Below are positions 8,867 to 15,389 of a stretch of DNA of 50,183 nucleotides, in pieces (positions within the stretch are counted from its first letter, which is position 1; every line of letters begins with the position of its first letter). This stretch comes from a virus. Under the pieces are notes generated by a model that had not been told where the DNA came from, did no database searches, and was given only the letters and a program-made list of their open reading frames with translations. A program made the position numbers and the translations under genes. Where the stretch lies: IMG/VR virus record IMGVR_UViG_3300009085_000039, positions 1 through 50,183 of that record, one strand, 5' to 3'.

Positions 8867-9137
8867 ACCGCACAGAAATTCAAAGCTAATAGCCCTGCCA
8901 ATGAATGTGCGGAAAGTGTTGACCTTCAGTGATACGCAAGTGCGGGATGGGATTTTGAATTTTGCGTTGAAGGTTCCCGTGAGGATACCAAACCAACCAA
9001 CGGAGAGAGACACCCATATCACCCCCTCCGCGTCGATAGGCTCCCCACGGGAATATAGTGCCATAAGTACAAATCATCCCTATCAAAAATCTGGTGAAAA
9101 AGCAAAGGGCTACTCTGTGTCTCTGCTCGTCCTTTAG
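8751..9137 (+). CDS. Hypothetical protein (doubtful)
   Basis: An open frame of 128 codons with a good ribosome-binding site (AAAGGAG, six bases before ATG) behind a consensus promoter. No family is recognised and the composition (many Pro, Ser, Thr) is not distinctive. A terminator-like hairpin lies inside the frame, at 8829-8859. Two well-spaced minus-strand micro-ORFs lie opposite its 3' half. Either this gene or the minus-strand pair could be real; the sequence alone does not decide. Confidence 0.35.
   Translation: MRLVTSIKTSSDFPFVQATNLPFDKQPHRIRSGGVSYFLPHRNSKLIALPMNVRKVLTFSDTQVRDGILNFALKVPVRIPNQPTERDTHITPSASIGSPREYSAISTNHPYQKSGEKAKGYSVSLLVL
8886..9017 (-). CDS. 43-residue hypothetical protein (possible)
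   Basis: A minus-strand ORF starting at 9017 with GGAGGGGG four bases upstream and one base after the stop of the preceding micro-ORF, so coupled translation is plausible. The product is rich in Trp, His and Arg (MGVSLRWLVWYPHGN at the start). No domain is recognised. It would extend the early minus operon past 9236. It lies antisense to the 8751-9137 frame. Confidence 0.35.
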   Translation of the reverse strand: MGVSLRWLVWYPHGNLQRKIQNPIPHLRITEGQHFPHIHWQGY

Positions 9138-9165
9138 GGTTCTGATCTGTACGAAAGCTACGCAT
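9019..9165 (-). CDS. 48-residue hypothetical protein (possible)
   Basis: A minus-strand ORF starting at 9165 with TTAGGAGAGAAA directly before the ATG, a strong ribosome-binding site. It ends one base before the 43-residue ORF. The product has a charged N-terminus and an aromatic centre (DDLYLWHYIPVG). It lies about 70 bases after the end of the 9236-9673 gene in the same transcription direction. Not recognised; competes with the plus ORF 8751-9137. Confidence 0.4.
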   Translation of the reverse strand: MRSFRTDQNPKGRAETQSSPLLFHQIFDRDDLYLWHYIPVGSLSTRRG

Positions 9166-9235
9166 TTTCTCTCCTAAGACCTGTGAAACCAGTGAGGGGG
9201 GTGGTGTCTCTTAAATCTAATCTCTGGTGCCTTGC

Positions 9236-9673
9236 CTATTTTAGATAGTCTATAAATCGTGTTCCCCACATCTTTGACGGCTTATATCCTAATTGTTTAC
9301 ATAGATCAGCCATTGCTTCAAGATATGTATTCCCAAACCCTGCTGGGGATACCTGCAAATCAACAAAATCTTTATGCTTAGCGGTTTTCTTATCGCCATC
9401 TACGTCAAGTAATAAGCCAACTCGTTCTGCGTATTCTTTCGCATCCTCGTCATCGCATCCCCATTTATTTGCAAGTTCTAATATCCTTTCCTTTCTCGCC
9501 CCTGCCGCCAAACCCTCAATGCATATCGACCATGCATCTAATCTATTATCCGGGTCGCATGGCCAAAGCCCTACAGCAAATGGAGACTCGCGTATATCTG
9601 CCGCCGTTTCACCGAGTTCACGTTTGTAAATCATTTCCCCGTTGGTGTGTAGATAATACCATCCTTGTAACAT
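9236..9673 (-). CDS. Conserved-type phage hypothetical protein
   Basis: A 145-residue protein. Its N-terminus (GWYYLHTNGEMIYKRE, then AADIRESPFAVGLWP) has the look of a small phage domain that recurs in early operons. The C-terminal half, with its FVDLQVSPAGFGNT stretch, is helical. No catalytic residues are recognised. The ATG at 9673 is preferred over an in-frame GTG at 9676, with AAAAGGAGGAAGTG upstream. Flanked at both ends by the repeated GGTGCCTTGCC element. Function unknown. Confidence 0.65.
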   Translation of the reverse strand: MLQGWYYLHTNGEMIYKRELGETAADIRESPFAVGLWPCDPDNRLDAWSICIEGLAAGARKERILELANKWGCDDEDAKEYAERVGLLLDVDGDKKTAKHKDFVDLQVSPAGFGNTYLEAMADLCKQLGYKPSKMWGTRFIDYLK

Positions 9674-9704
9674 CACTTCCTCCTTTTAATAGTTGGTGCC
9701 TTGC

Positions 9705-9962
9705 CTAAAAGAAAACATCATCGCCATGACCTATTTTGGGATTATACTCTGTCATTACTGGTTCATCTTTCATAAACAGCGGCACAACGACACTTCCATC
9801 AGGAAGATGACTATGCGCCTGCATAAGCCTTGCAATTCTATTCAACATAGAAACCTCTGATTGAAGTCTTTTGATTTGAGTTCGTAAGCGTTCAGATTTC
9901 TCTATCTCGTTACACTCACTCCAATATTTATCTCTTGCGATTTTCATCTCATTAGTTTCCAT
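9705..9962 (-). CDS. Small coiled-coil protein
   Basis: An 85-residue protein. Residues 5-45 are charged and helical with a heptad-like pattern (RLRTQIKRLQSEVSMLNRIA), followed by a Pro/Val-rich tail. The start context (AAGGAGGAAGTGATG) is almost identical to that of the downstream 9673 gene, as if the control region had been duplicated. Unknown function. Confidence 0.6.
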   Translation of the reverse strand: METNEMKIARDKYWSECNEIEKSERLRTQIKRLQSEVSMLNRIARLMQAHSHLPDGSVVVPLFMKDEPVMTEYNPKIGHGDDVFF

Positions 9963-10021
9963 CACTTCCTCCTTAGTTTTATTATTGGTGCCTTCCCTCC
10001 GAACGCGCCAAGAAAGAACGC

Positions 10022-10078
10022 CTAAATCAACGCAATCAGGAGCAGGTAGAGCGAAGGCCAGAATAAAAGGTGGATCAT
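10022..10078 (-). CDS. 18-residue hydrophobic micropeptide (possible)
   Basis: A minus-strand ORF encoding MIHLLFWPSLYLLLIALI, wholly hydrophobic, between the 10081-10287 and 9705-9962 genes. GGAG lies about ten bases before the ATG, a weak spacing. The 118-base gap holds nothing else apparent besides the GGTGCC element. Other micropeptides of this type occur in the window, which lends slight support. Confidence 0.3.
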   Translation of the reverse strand: MIHLLFWPSLYLLLIALI

Positions 10079-10080
10079 GT

Positions 10081-10287
10081 CTAAACGTCTCCGATTTTCT
10101 TGACTGCTTCTTTATTCAAATATCTGATTATCTCATTCACCGACCATCCATTTGGCCCCATAGGAATATGCTTTCTTGTATTATTTACCCAATCTCGTAA
10201 ATCCATATACGCTCCTGGGCAATGGATATGTTCTCCATTAAGATCCCACCCAGCCAAAGGGTAGCTTTCTATATGTTGCAGATTCAT
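10081..10287 (-). CDS. Hypothetical protein
   Basis: A 68-residue protein with a clear ribosome-binding site (GGAGGCGAA before ATG). Acidic and aromatic residues dominate the first half (GWDLNGEHIHCPGAYMDL). The second half is a Lys-rich helix. No family is recognised. Member of the long minus-strand early operon. Confidence 0.55.
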   Translation of the reverse strand: MNLQHIESYPLAGWDLNGEHIHCPGAYMDLRDWVNNTRKHIPMGPNGWSVNEIIRYLNKEAVKKIGDV

Positions 10288-10318
10288 TTCGCCTCCAATG
10301 TCTTTAATAGCCAGGGGA

Positions 10319-10534
10319 TCATGGTCTGGTCTCCTCCTTAATCATATCGTTTATTATCCTTCTCGTTCGCTCAAAGCAGTAATCAAGAACTGACATAGCA
10401 TCTGAGTTGTGGAGTTCTTCTACGTTATGATATTCTTTTCCTTTGTACTTTACGGTAACGTTTAACTGTTTACGGCCTGGGTAGCAGTATTGCGGTTCAA
10501 TTCTCACTTCAATAGAATCGAGTTCGTTGCTCAT
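10319..10534 (-). CDS. Hypothetical protein
   Basis: A 71-residue protein predicted to have three beta strands (IEVRIEPQYC, KQLNVTVKYKG, EYHNVEEL) followed by one helix. It is coupled to its upstream neighbour by an ATGA overlap at 10531-10534. No motif is recognised. Confidence 0.6.
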   Translation of the reverse strand: MSNELDSIEVRIEPQYCYPGRKQLNVTVKYKGKEYHNVEELHNSDAMSVLDYCFERTRRIINDMIKEETRP

Positions 10535-10881
10535 TTCTTCACCTCCAAAAACTCAGCCACCAGCCAGCTAAACCTATCCGGTCGCTCGACCAGAAACCAA
10601 TAAGCAAAGTGCTTCATTTCTTTATCTGGATTAAACTTACTTGCGGCAAAAAGTAAAAACTCATTCCACTCCCCCATCTCCATCAGCTTCTCCGCAAGTG
10701 CCTGACGGTCATCGGGGGCGTCGAAGGGGCGGTTTTCTATACAGGATATATAATACCAGTTACCGCAGGAACATATTTTATGCCCGTCCACGCCATCCTC
10801 TTGTCTTTTAAGCTCATGCCAGCACTCACCTATAAACTCAGTGAGCATCTTCTTTCGTGCTTCGGTCAGGGTGTAGTTCAT
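10531..10881 (-). CDS. Phage hypothetical protein with CxC motif
   Basis: A 116-residue protein. It has an N-terminal helix (LTEFIGECWHEL), a short Cys pair (ICSCGNWYYISC) and a DDRQALAEKLMEMGEWNEFL segment. This order resembles small phage ABA-sandwich-type proteins, whose role is unknown. Cys and His could bind a metal. Overlaps both neighbours by four bases. Confidence 0.6.
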   Translation of the reverse strand: MNYTLTEARKKMLTEFIGECWHELKRQEDGVDGHKICSCGNWYYISCIENRPFDAPDDRQALAEKLMEMGEWNEFLLFAASKFNPDKEMKHFAYWFLVERPDRFSWLVAEFLEVKK

Positions 10882-11261
10882 GACTTTATCTCCTTCCTCA
10901 CCCAGATAAGTAAATCTATCAGAGCATCTGTGGGGTTGGGACTACCCTTCCTATTAAAAGGAAGATTGATTCCTGTCTCGTAATCCACGTAAAAAGCGTG
11001 CGTAAAATTTATGTTCTTATCCATTTGTAATTCATAAAGTCCTTTTTCTTTTGTCCGAAAAGTCCCCGGCAGCTCCCTCCATACCTCAGCCATGCTAGGG
11101 GCGGGGACCTGCTCCACATGATTCATACCACGAAAGTATAAGTTCCACTCTCTTCGGTCTGGATATTCATAGGGCCTCCAATAGGCTTCCGTTTCCAGCA
11201 CAATCCCTGCATCTATCAGCCTCTTGCTGGCTTCAAGGCTCGCATAGTTTAATGGGTTCAT
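10878..11261 (-). CDS. Phage hypothetical protein
   Basis: A 127-residue protein with an N-terminal helix LEASKRLIDAGIVLETEAYW and a conserved-looking PAPSMAEVWRELP segment, a pattern that recurs in phage early proteins of unknown role. The ATG at 11261 is preferred. GGAGG lies nine bases before it, and it overlaps the upstream stop as ATGA. An in-frame ATG at 11276 falls on the ribosome-binding site itself. Confidence 0.65.
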   Translation of the reverse strand: MNPLNYASLEASKRLIDAGIVLETEAYWRPYEYPDRREWNLYFRGMNHVEQVPAPSMAEVWRELPGTFRTKEKGLYELQMDKNINFTHAFYVDYETGINLPFNRKGSPNPTDALIDLLIWVRKEIKS

Positions 11262-11566
11262 GGCTTCTGCCTCCAATCATAAGTCTCAAAAGTTTGTTTA
11301 TCGGCCAGCCTAGACTGATCCCAGAAGGCGCGGAGTTTGGCAAGTTCATCCTTGAGCGCGGCGATCTCCTTATCCTTCTCTATCGTCAGGGAATAGAGCC
11401 TTGCTGTCTCGGTCTGAAGGTCTGCAATCCGGCGGTCCTTCTCCTCAAGGGCGGCAAGGTAGTCGGGGTAGAGGACAATGTCCCCATCTACATCTTCTTT
11501 GAATCCTGTATCAAAAACACCGGGGCTAATTTCCTTTAAGGCTGTGAAGCTGTATCTCTGTATCAT
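11258..11566 (-). CDS. Coiled-coil phage protein
   Basis: About 102 residues from the ATG at 11566, behind GGGGGGAT. The N-terminus (MIQRYSFTALKEISPG) and the DGDIVLYPDYLAALEEKD segment lead into a long heptad-rich coiled coil (about residues 45-90). This layout is common in phage hypothetical proteins. The start at 11566 avoids overlap with the upstream gene. Confidence 0.65.
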   Translation of the reverse strand: MIQRYSFTALKEISPGVFDTGFKEDVDGDIVLYPDYLAALEEKDRRIADLQTETARLYSLTIEKDKEIAALKDELAKLRAFWDQSRLADKQTFETYDWRQKP

Positions 11567-11582
11567 ATCCCCCCCTGTTGGC

Positions 11583-11837
11583 TCATATCTCTGTTCTCCC
11601 CTCAATATATATAAATGTAGAACCACATGCACTACATTGCAATTTTCCTACATCATTCAAAGAAATAGCCTGCATAGCCTGGATAACGGCATCAATCATT
11701 TCTAATGATACTTGTTCACTCCAGATCTTTTCTGCGGTACGCTGTACTTTTTGCATAAATTCATAATCATATGACCAGTTTGCCTTTTTATCTGGTTCTT
11801 TCGCAGTAGGAACGCTCAGTATTAATCTCTGCATCAT
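11583..11837 (-). CDS. Hypothetical protein with terminal CxxC
   Basis: An 84-residue protein. The middle is helical (residues 25-62) and the C-terminus contains LQCSACGSTFIYIEG, half of a zinc ribbon. CAAGGAGGGGGT precedes two adjacent ATG codons (11837 and 11834); the second has better spacing. A single CxxC could bind metal as a dimer. Unknown function. Confidence 0.6.
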   Translation of the reverse strand: MMQRLILSVPTAKEPDKKANWSYDYEFMQKVQRTAEKIWSEQVSLEMIDAVIQAMQAISLNDVGKLQCSACGSTFIYIEGRTEI

Positions 11838-11855
11838 ACCCCCTCCTTGTGGCGG

Positions 11856-12077
11856 TTAAGCCTTTGCCCTCTTCTTTTCCACCCCGTTAATCTCCTGAAA
11901 CGCATCCTTAAATTCTCCCCGGACTTTGTGGATATACCACAGTATCCACTTGCCGACCTTCAGTAAAACCCAAGTCATACCGCCGATTGAAAGCAGGAAT
12001 ATCCCTAAGATCGCTATTGCACCGCCAAGAGTCCAGGCGGCTTGGCTTAGTCCGGTTAAGATTAGGTTTGAGTCCAT
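11856..12077 (-). CDS. Small membrane protein
   Basis: A 73-residue protein with two close hydrophobic segments (about residues 12-33 and 36-46) and a basic, helical cytoplasmic tail ending in KKRAKA. The ATG at 12077 is favoured, eight bases after AAGGAGG; an in-frame TTG precedes it. It heads a run of three small membrane proteins (11856-12406). Confidence 0.6.
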   Translation of the reverse strand: MDSNLILTGLSQAAWTLGGAIAILGIFLLSIGGMTWVLLKVGKWILWYIHKVRGEFKDAFQEINGVEKKRAKA

Positions 12078-12098
12078 CAACGTACCCTCCTTGTGACG

Positions 12099-12236
12099 TT
12101 AATTCTTATGTGACATCCGTAACCCGCTTAAAATCAAAACAATCAATAAAGCAAACCACGGATGCCCCTGGATGACTAAATATGTGATAGAAGCAATCCC
12201 AAAGACTATGATAAGCGCAAATGCGATATGAATCAC
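12099..12236 (-). CDS. 45-residue membrane protein
   Basis: A GTG-started ORF with GGAGGGTGAG upstream. It overlaps the preceding gene's stop as GTGA, which indicates coupled translation. The product has two hydrophobic stretches (AFALIIVFGIASITYLVI and FALLIVLILSG) around a short polar loop. It fills most of an otherwise unexplained gap. Unknown role, possibly host-membrane remodelling or exclusion. Confidence 0.5.
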   Translation of the reverse strand: MIHIAFALIIVFGIASITYLVIQGHPWFALLIVLILSGLRMSHKN

Positions 12237-12406
12237 CTCACCCTCCTAAACCACGGCGTAACCGTGTGCGCTGTCTTGCGTTCCCATCTGTTACTCCACC
12301 AAAGCCAGAGAAGGCCGATAGCATGAACAAGCAGCAGCCCAAGGACCAGGACGGCAAGGAACAGACAGATAAACAATATCATGTCGATGTTGGTCAAAGT
12401 TTCCAT
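12233..12406 (-). CDS. 57-residue membrane protein
   Basis: An ORF with TTGGAGGTTAAATA before the ATG, overlapping the nuclease stop (TAATG). The product has one long hydrophobic segment (about residues 9-37, ending GLLWLWW) and a basic tail (FRRVR). Coupled to the downstream 45-residue gene. Unknown function. Confidence 0.5.
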   Translation of the reverse strand: METLTNIDMILFICLFLAVLVLGLLLVHAIGLLWLWWSNRWERKTAHTVTPWFRRVR

Positions 12407-13278
12407 TATTTAACCTCCAAAGTCTTATAGAACGGACACCATGTATTTACGGAGCAGTAGTTTAGGCATTTAGTATTCTCACCGGGACGGAGTTCGACAT
12501 AGTGTGTTTTTGCCGTTCTTTTTTCTTCTAAGTCGGCTCTATCAATAGCTTCTTCATTGGTATCAAAAACCCTTACCGCTTTCTCGACACCTTGCTTCTT
12601 AACCGCATACTTTGTGGGTTTCTCCCATCGCTCAGTTGGCGTACACCAATATTCTACCGGAATTTCTACTGAGGATTGTCCACAAGCGATTTTCTCCGCA
12701 TTTAGGTGTAGGGATACCCTTTCGGAAATAAACGCCTCGCAGGTCGATTTATCCCAAGGTTTATAGGAAATCTGCTTGAAGGGTATTTCGGGATAATCAC
12801 CGGAGCTTCGTTTACGTTCCATCTTATTCCAATCTCTAAGAATGAGCCAATTTGCCAGCCCCGAAACGGGCTTTCCAAGCGATTGGACAAGGTATCCATA
12901 AATTTGAAGCTGTTGCTCCCATTCGCTTTTATCTGCGGCGAATATAACTGACCATACGGAAGTGAATTTGAAATCAATCACTTCTCCGTTGAAGTAATCC
13001 ACAACTCCAACGAGAGTTGCATCCCCGAATGGTTTTTCTATCTTTATTTCTGATACAAGGAAATTGATTTCAAGAGTCTTGTGCCCCATCTTCCCAAGCA
13101 AAGACCACAGATTTTCACTGACATCCTCTTCTATTTCGTGACCGTGTTGCATCGAAAGGATGCGTCTTAAAGGGCTGTCTATCAGTGCCGTAACTGAGAT
13201 TCTACCCGGAACAACCGGACGGCGTTCAACGGTAAGTGCCTTGACTAAAGGTTGGGGCAAATCATAGACGTTAGACAC
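12406..13278 (-). CDS. PD-(D/E)XK nuclease, RecB/Cas4-like
   Basis: A predicted exonuclease or recombination nuclease of 290 residues. Visible motifs are GVVDYFNGEVIDFK (Asp94, Asp102, Lys104), the catalytic core, and QLQIY (Gln123, Tyr127), the RecB-type QxxxY motif. Three C-terminal Cys (CLNYCSVNTWC) recall the iron-sulfur site of Cas4-like enzymes. The GTG at 13278 is chosen over an upstream GTG because AAGGAG lies seven bases before it and only eight bases then overlap the preceding ORF. It lies in the same operon as the SSB-like gene, suggesting recombination or DNA-end processing. Confidence 0.75.
   Translation of the reverse strand: MSNVYDLPQPLVKALTVERRPVVPGRISVTALIDSPLRRILSMQHGHEIEEDVSENLWSLLGKMGHKTLEINFLVSEIKIEKPFGDATLVGVVDYFNGEVIDFKFTSVWSVIFAADKSEWEQQLQIYGYLVQSLGKPVSGLANWLILRDWNKMERKRSSGDYPEIPFKQISYKPWDKSTCEAFISERVSLHLNAEKIACGQSSVEIPVEYWCTPTERWEKPTKYAVKKQGVEKAVRVFDTNEEAIDRADLEEKRTAKTHYVELRPGENTKCLNYCSVNTWCPFYKTLEVK
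12872..12889 (+). repeat. Dispersed palindrome, copy 1
   Basis: TTTCCAAGCGATTGGACA, within the PD-(D/E)XK nuclease gene, which is transcribed from the other strand. One arm base differs from the consensus. In the mRNA the loop reads TCGC rather than a GNRA sequence. Confidence 0.65.
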
Positions 13279-13414
13279 TAGCCTTCTCCTTCCTTCTACC
13301 CTTCGGCGGATTTCTTGAGATATGCATAGATCCATAACAGAGTGCCTCACAGACCGCCAGAAAGAACCATTCCTTTTTCAATAGATACCTCACGATAGAT
13401 ACGATCAGCTTCAT
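13271..13414 (-). CDS. 47-residue basic membrane-associated protein
   Basis: An ORF with AAAGGAGCAAAAC before its ATG, overlapping the upstream stop as ATGA and the nuclease start by eight bases. The product has a hydrophobic N-terminal helix (LIVSIVRYLLKKEWFFLAV) and a strongly basic tail (PPKGRRKEKASV). Unknown role. Confidence 0.5.
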   Translation of the reverse strand: MKLIVSIVRYLLKKEWFFLAVCEALCYGSMHISRNPPKGRRKEKASV

Positions 13415-13620
13415 GTTTTGCTCCTTTCCCTAAATGACTTTACAATCTCAAGATCGTTAAGATAGTCTAAAGTAGGTTCATCTACTACGAGAACGTGTGC
13501 CTCAAATGAATCTATTGGGATTTTAAGCCCAATATCTTGGACACTGGCATACATCCTTACAAAGAAAGTGGTGTCGCCGCGCGAAATATCTCTAACAATA
13601 TGACAGACTGCTGTTGGCAT
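13411..13620 (-). CDS. Hypothetical protein
   Basis: A 69-residue protein with mixed alpha/beta character (FFVRMYASVQDIG, then AHVLVVDEPTLDYL). AAAGGGAAG precedes the ATG. Its start overlaps the upstream stop by one base and its stop overlaps the next start. No family is recognised. Confidence 0.55.
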   Translation of the reverse strand: MPTAVCHIVRDISRGDTTFFVRMYASVQDIGLKIPIDSFEAHVLVVDEPTLDYLNDLEIVKSFRERSKT

Positions 13621-13829
13621 TATTTCTTCCCTTTCTTTACCTTCTTGAAATTATTTTTTGTGGGTTTAGTTTTATCTTCTCCAACTACAGTAAGTAAAGA
13701 TTCTATTTTAATATTTTGCCCGATGAAAAGTGCGGTAAGATTCAATAGCCCTTCCGCTACTATCTTTACCGCTTCAATAGCATTTTCATCCCATTTCGTA
13801 CCTATGAACTGACAGTTTTTAATATTCAT
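13620..13829 (-). CDS. Hypothetical protein with basic tail
   Basis: A 69-residue protein. The N-terminal 50 residues are amphipathic; the C-terminus is very basic (FKKVKKGKK), so nucleic-acid contact is possible. The ATG at 13829 is preferred: GGGAGG lies nine bases upstream, and it overlaps the previous gene's stop. Confidence 0.55.
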   Translation of the reverse strand: MNIKNCQFIGTKWDENAIEAVKIVAEGLLNLTALFIGQNIKIESLLTVVGEDKTKPTKNNFKKVKKGKK

Positions 13830-14017
13830 TTCTTGGCCTCCCATAAATCGCAGACACCTGATTTTTCAATTTGCTTATGGCCGACTTGACAGATAAAGAC
13901 CTTGACTTTACATCGACAAGTAAGTGATTCGTGGTCAACCTTCTCTCGGATCGAATCAAGGAAGTTGCAGTTGCCGCACTCTTTCTCGTGGTGTTGAACG
14001 GTGTAATTTCGACTCAT
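13826..14017 (-). CDS. Cys-rich zinc-binding protein
   Basis: A 63-residue protein with six cysteines (CGNC, then CRC, FIC, GVC) and several His, arranged like a small treble-clef or zinc ribbon. No enzyme motif is present. Overlaps both neighbours by four bases. Possibly a regulator or host-protein binder; unknown. Confidence 0.6.
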   Translation of the reverse strand: MSRNYTVQHHEKECGNCNFLDSIREKVDHESLTCRCKVKVFICQVGHKQIEKSGVCDLWEAKK

Positions 14018-14241
14018 AAAATACTCCTGTTCTCATACAGCCAGTTAATTCTCTTATGGTATTCTAAATTCCAACGTGCCGTCCATGCCAATCGTTCCTT
14101 CTCTGTCCCGCCGCGAAACTTCTTGCCGACAAGTTTATTCGCGTGTTGTTCGGCTTCCTGAATGAAGCTGTCACGGGTAGCGATATAATCAAGGTCGGGA
14201 TGACACCATTGTTCAAGAGAGTAATCAGTAAGGTTTGGCAT
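14014..14241 (-). CDS. Hypothetical protein
   Basis: A 75-residue helical protein with many Trp, Glu and Arg (AWTARWNLEYHKRINWLYEN). No recognised family. The ATG lies two bases after the stop of the 55-residue upstream gene. Confidence 0.55.
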   Translation of the reverse strand: MPNLTDYSLEQWCHPDLDYIATRDSFIQEAEQHANKLVGKKFRGGTEKERLAWTARWNLEYHKRINWLYENRSIL

Positions 14242-14242
14242 A

Positions 14243-14410
14243 TTAACTCCCTATTTCTTTGAAAAACGTGATGGTAATACCGGCGATTTCTATTTCTCTA
14301 ACTATGTTAGTGAATGGTAAAGGTGGTATCTCTTTTAGCTCAATATCCTTCGGTTGGCACATATGTACTGAAATATAGATTTTCTCAGTGGCTCGGATAG
14401 ATATGTCCAT
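14243..14410 (-). CDS. 55-residue hypothetical protein
   Basis: An ORF with TAGGAGGGTGAT before the ATG, filling the space between the SSB-like gene and the 14014 gene. The product is beta-rich (ISIRATEKIYISVHM, then IEIAGITITFF). No family is recognised. The strong ribosome-binding site and tight packing support it. Confidence 0.55.
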   Translation of the reverse strand: MDISIRATEKIYISVHMCQPKDIELKEIPPLPFTNIVREIEIAGITITFFKEIGS

Positions 14411-14419
14411 ATCACCCTC

Positions 14420-15022
14420 CTAGAACGGAACGTCTGTTTCTACTGGTGGTTGTTCTTCCGGTTCTGTTTTTTCGGTATGTGCCGAAACCCATTCCGCTGA
14501 TTCGTGAATTTTATCAACAATCCATTTAGGAGTTGCTTCAGGTGGTTCACCGGATTCAATCGCGTAAATTACAGTAGGATTCTCCGATTCCATCTTCTGC
14601 ATACCCTTGTAAAGCGGAAGAATAGCGGAGATGTTAGCATAGGTCTTACCGTCCTTTGAGGTATGAAGCACCTGAATCATTCCATTGACACCGATCAGTT
14701 TGGAGATGTCAAAGCCTTGAAGTTCCTCGGCAGTAAAAGCCCTCCCACGCCATGATTCAAGATATTTACGAAGGTTCGCACGATCACCTAAACTAACGGT
14801 GAATGTTTTACTGACGACTCTCGGAAGTGATAGCGTCTGACCGTCTTTCTGTATTTCAATCCGTTCTGAAGGAATTTCAAAGATGATAAGACATTGATGC
14901 GCCGCCTTATCAAAAGTCTTGTTGTACTGAGTGCCTAAATCGTAAATCGCGTAACAGACCCCTTGATGAACACCGGCAGGAACAGGGTCAAATCCTTTTT
15001 CTTCTCTGGCTGTCAAACCCAT
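14420..15022 (-). CDS. Putative single-stranded DNA-binding protein
   Basis: A 200-residue protein. The N-terminal 150 residues are beta-rich and could form an OB fold (GVCYAIYDLGTQYNK, then KTFTVSL). The C-terminus is an acidic, Pro-rich linker ending in ETDVPF, closely like the DDDIPF tip by which bacterial SSB proteins recruit partners. The ATG at 15022, behind AAAGGAGAAACAAA, is preferred over one 18 bases upstream. First gene of the early minus operon, after a 266-base leader. The assignment rests on the tail motif and context. Confidence 0.6.
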   Translation of the reverse strand: MGLTAREEKGFDPVPAGVHQGVCYAIYDLGTQYNKTFDKAAHQCLIIFEIPSERIEIQKDGQTLSLPRVVSKTFTVSLGDRANLRKYLESWRGRAFTAEELQGFDISKLIGVNGMIQVLHTSKDGKTYANISAILPLYKGMQKMESENPTVIYAIESGEPPEATPKWIVDKIHESAEWVSAHTEKTEPEEQPPVETDVPF

Positions 15023-15288
15023 TTTGTTTCTCCTTTCCAATAAATTGGAGGTTAATTGTACGGCCCATCGGTTGATTCCATCCGCCTACAACACATTGTG
15101 AGTGCATCACGCCCTTGGAGGCTCACAACTTAGGCCGTATGTAAAAGATCCTCTTTCCTACTGCTCCGTGTTACCAGGATGCCCACTTCCGATTCCTCTT
15201 TCCCCGGCTCCCCGTCTGACTTGAAAGGCCATGTCGGGAGGGTTAAGAGGTTCTGATTCGGCGGGTCTTGGGAAAGAGCTTGTTCGTT
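15023..15288 (-). promoter_or_regulatory. Long structured 5' leader of the early minus operon
   Basis: No gene is seen here. The predicted transcript starts near 15288. Two nested 7-bp stems are visible: TACGGCC (15059-15065) with GGCCGTA (15133-15139), and inside it TTGTGAG (15096-15102) with CTCACAA (15122-15128). A further imperfect stem may pair bases around 15206-15220 with 15233-15242. This could be a regulatory leader, a processed small RNA or part of a replication origin. Confidence 0.5.
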
Positions 15289-15294
15289 GGGGGT

Positions 15295-15323
15295 AGTATT
15301 TCATACTTTTTATTCATTGTCAA
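15295..15323 (-). promoter_or_regulatory. Early minus-strand promoter
   Basis: On the minus strand TTGACA (plus positions 15318-15323) is followed after 17 bases by AATACT (15295-15300). It drives the operon 15022-9236. Its -35 box is the mirror of the divergent plus promoter's -35 box, the two separated by 13 bases, so one bound regulator could block both. Confidence 0.6.
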
Positions 15324-15336
15324 GTGAAAATAGATG

Positions 15337-15364
15337 TTGACATGTAAATATTTTTATGTATAAT
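15337..15364 (+). promoter_or_regulatory. Early plus-strand promoter
   Basis: TTGACA (15337-15342) and TATAAT (15359-15364), both consensus, are separated by 16 bases. The predicted start near 15371 makes the ATG at 15363 unusable and supports the regulator start at 15390. It drives the regulator and replication genes. CATTGTCAA and TTGACATG form an inverted repeat over both divergent -35 boxes, an operator candidate. Confidence 0.75.
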
Positions 15365-15389
15365 GGAATCAAAAAAGAAAGGAGGCACT

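Larger units (their letters stand above)
9226..9997 (-). repeat. Three copies of an intergenic element, GGTGCCTTGCC
   Basis: On the plus strand GGTGCCTTGCCTA occurs at 9226-9238 and 9695-9707, and GGTGCCTTCCC at 9987-9997. The first two cover the TAG stop of a minus-strand gene. The last two lie just before a common start region reading AAGGAGGAAGTGATG on the minus strand. Gene ends and starts in this stretch therefore share one cassette-like junction. It may be a duplicated control region or an RNA processing signal. Confidence 0.6.
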
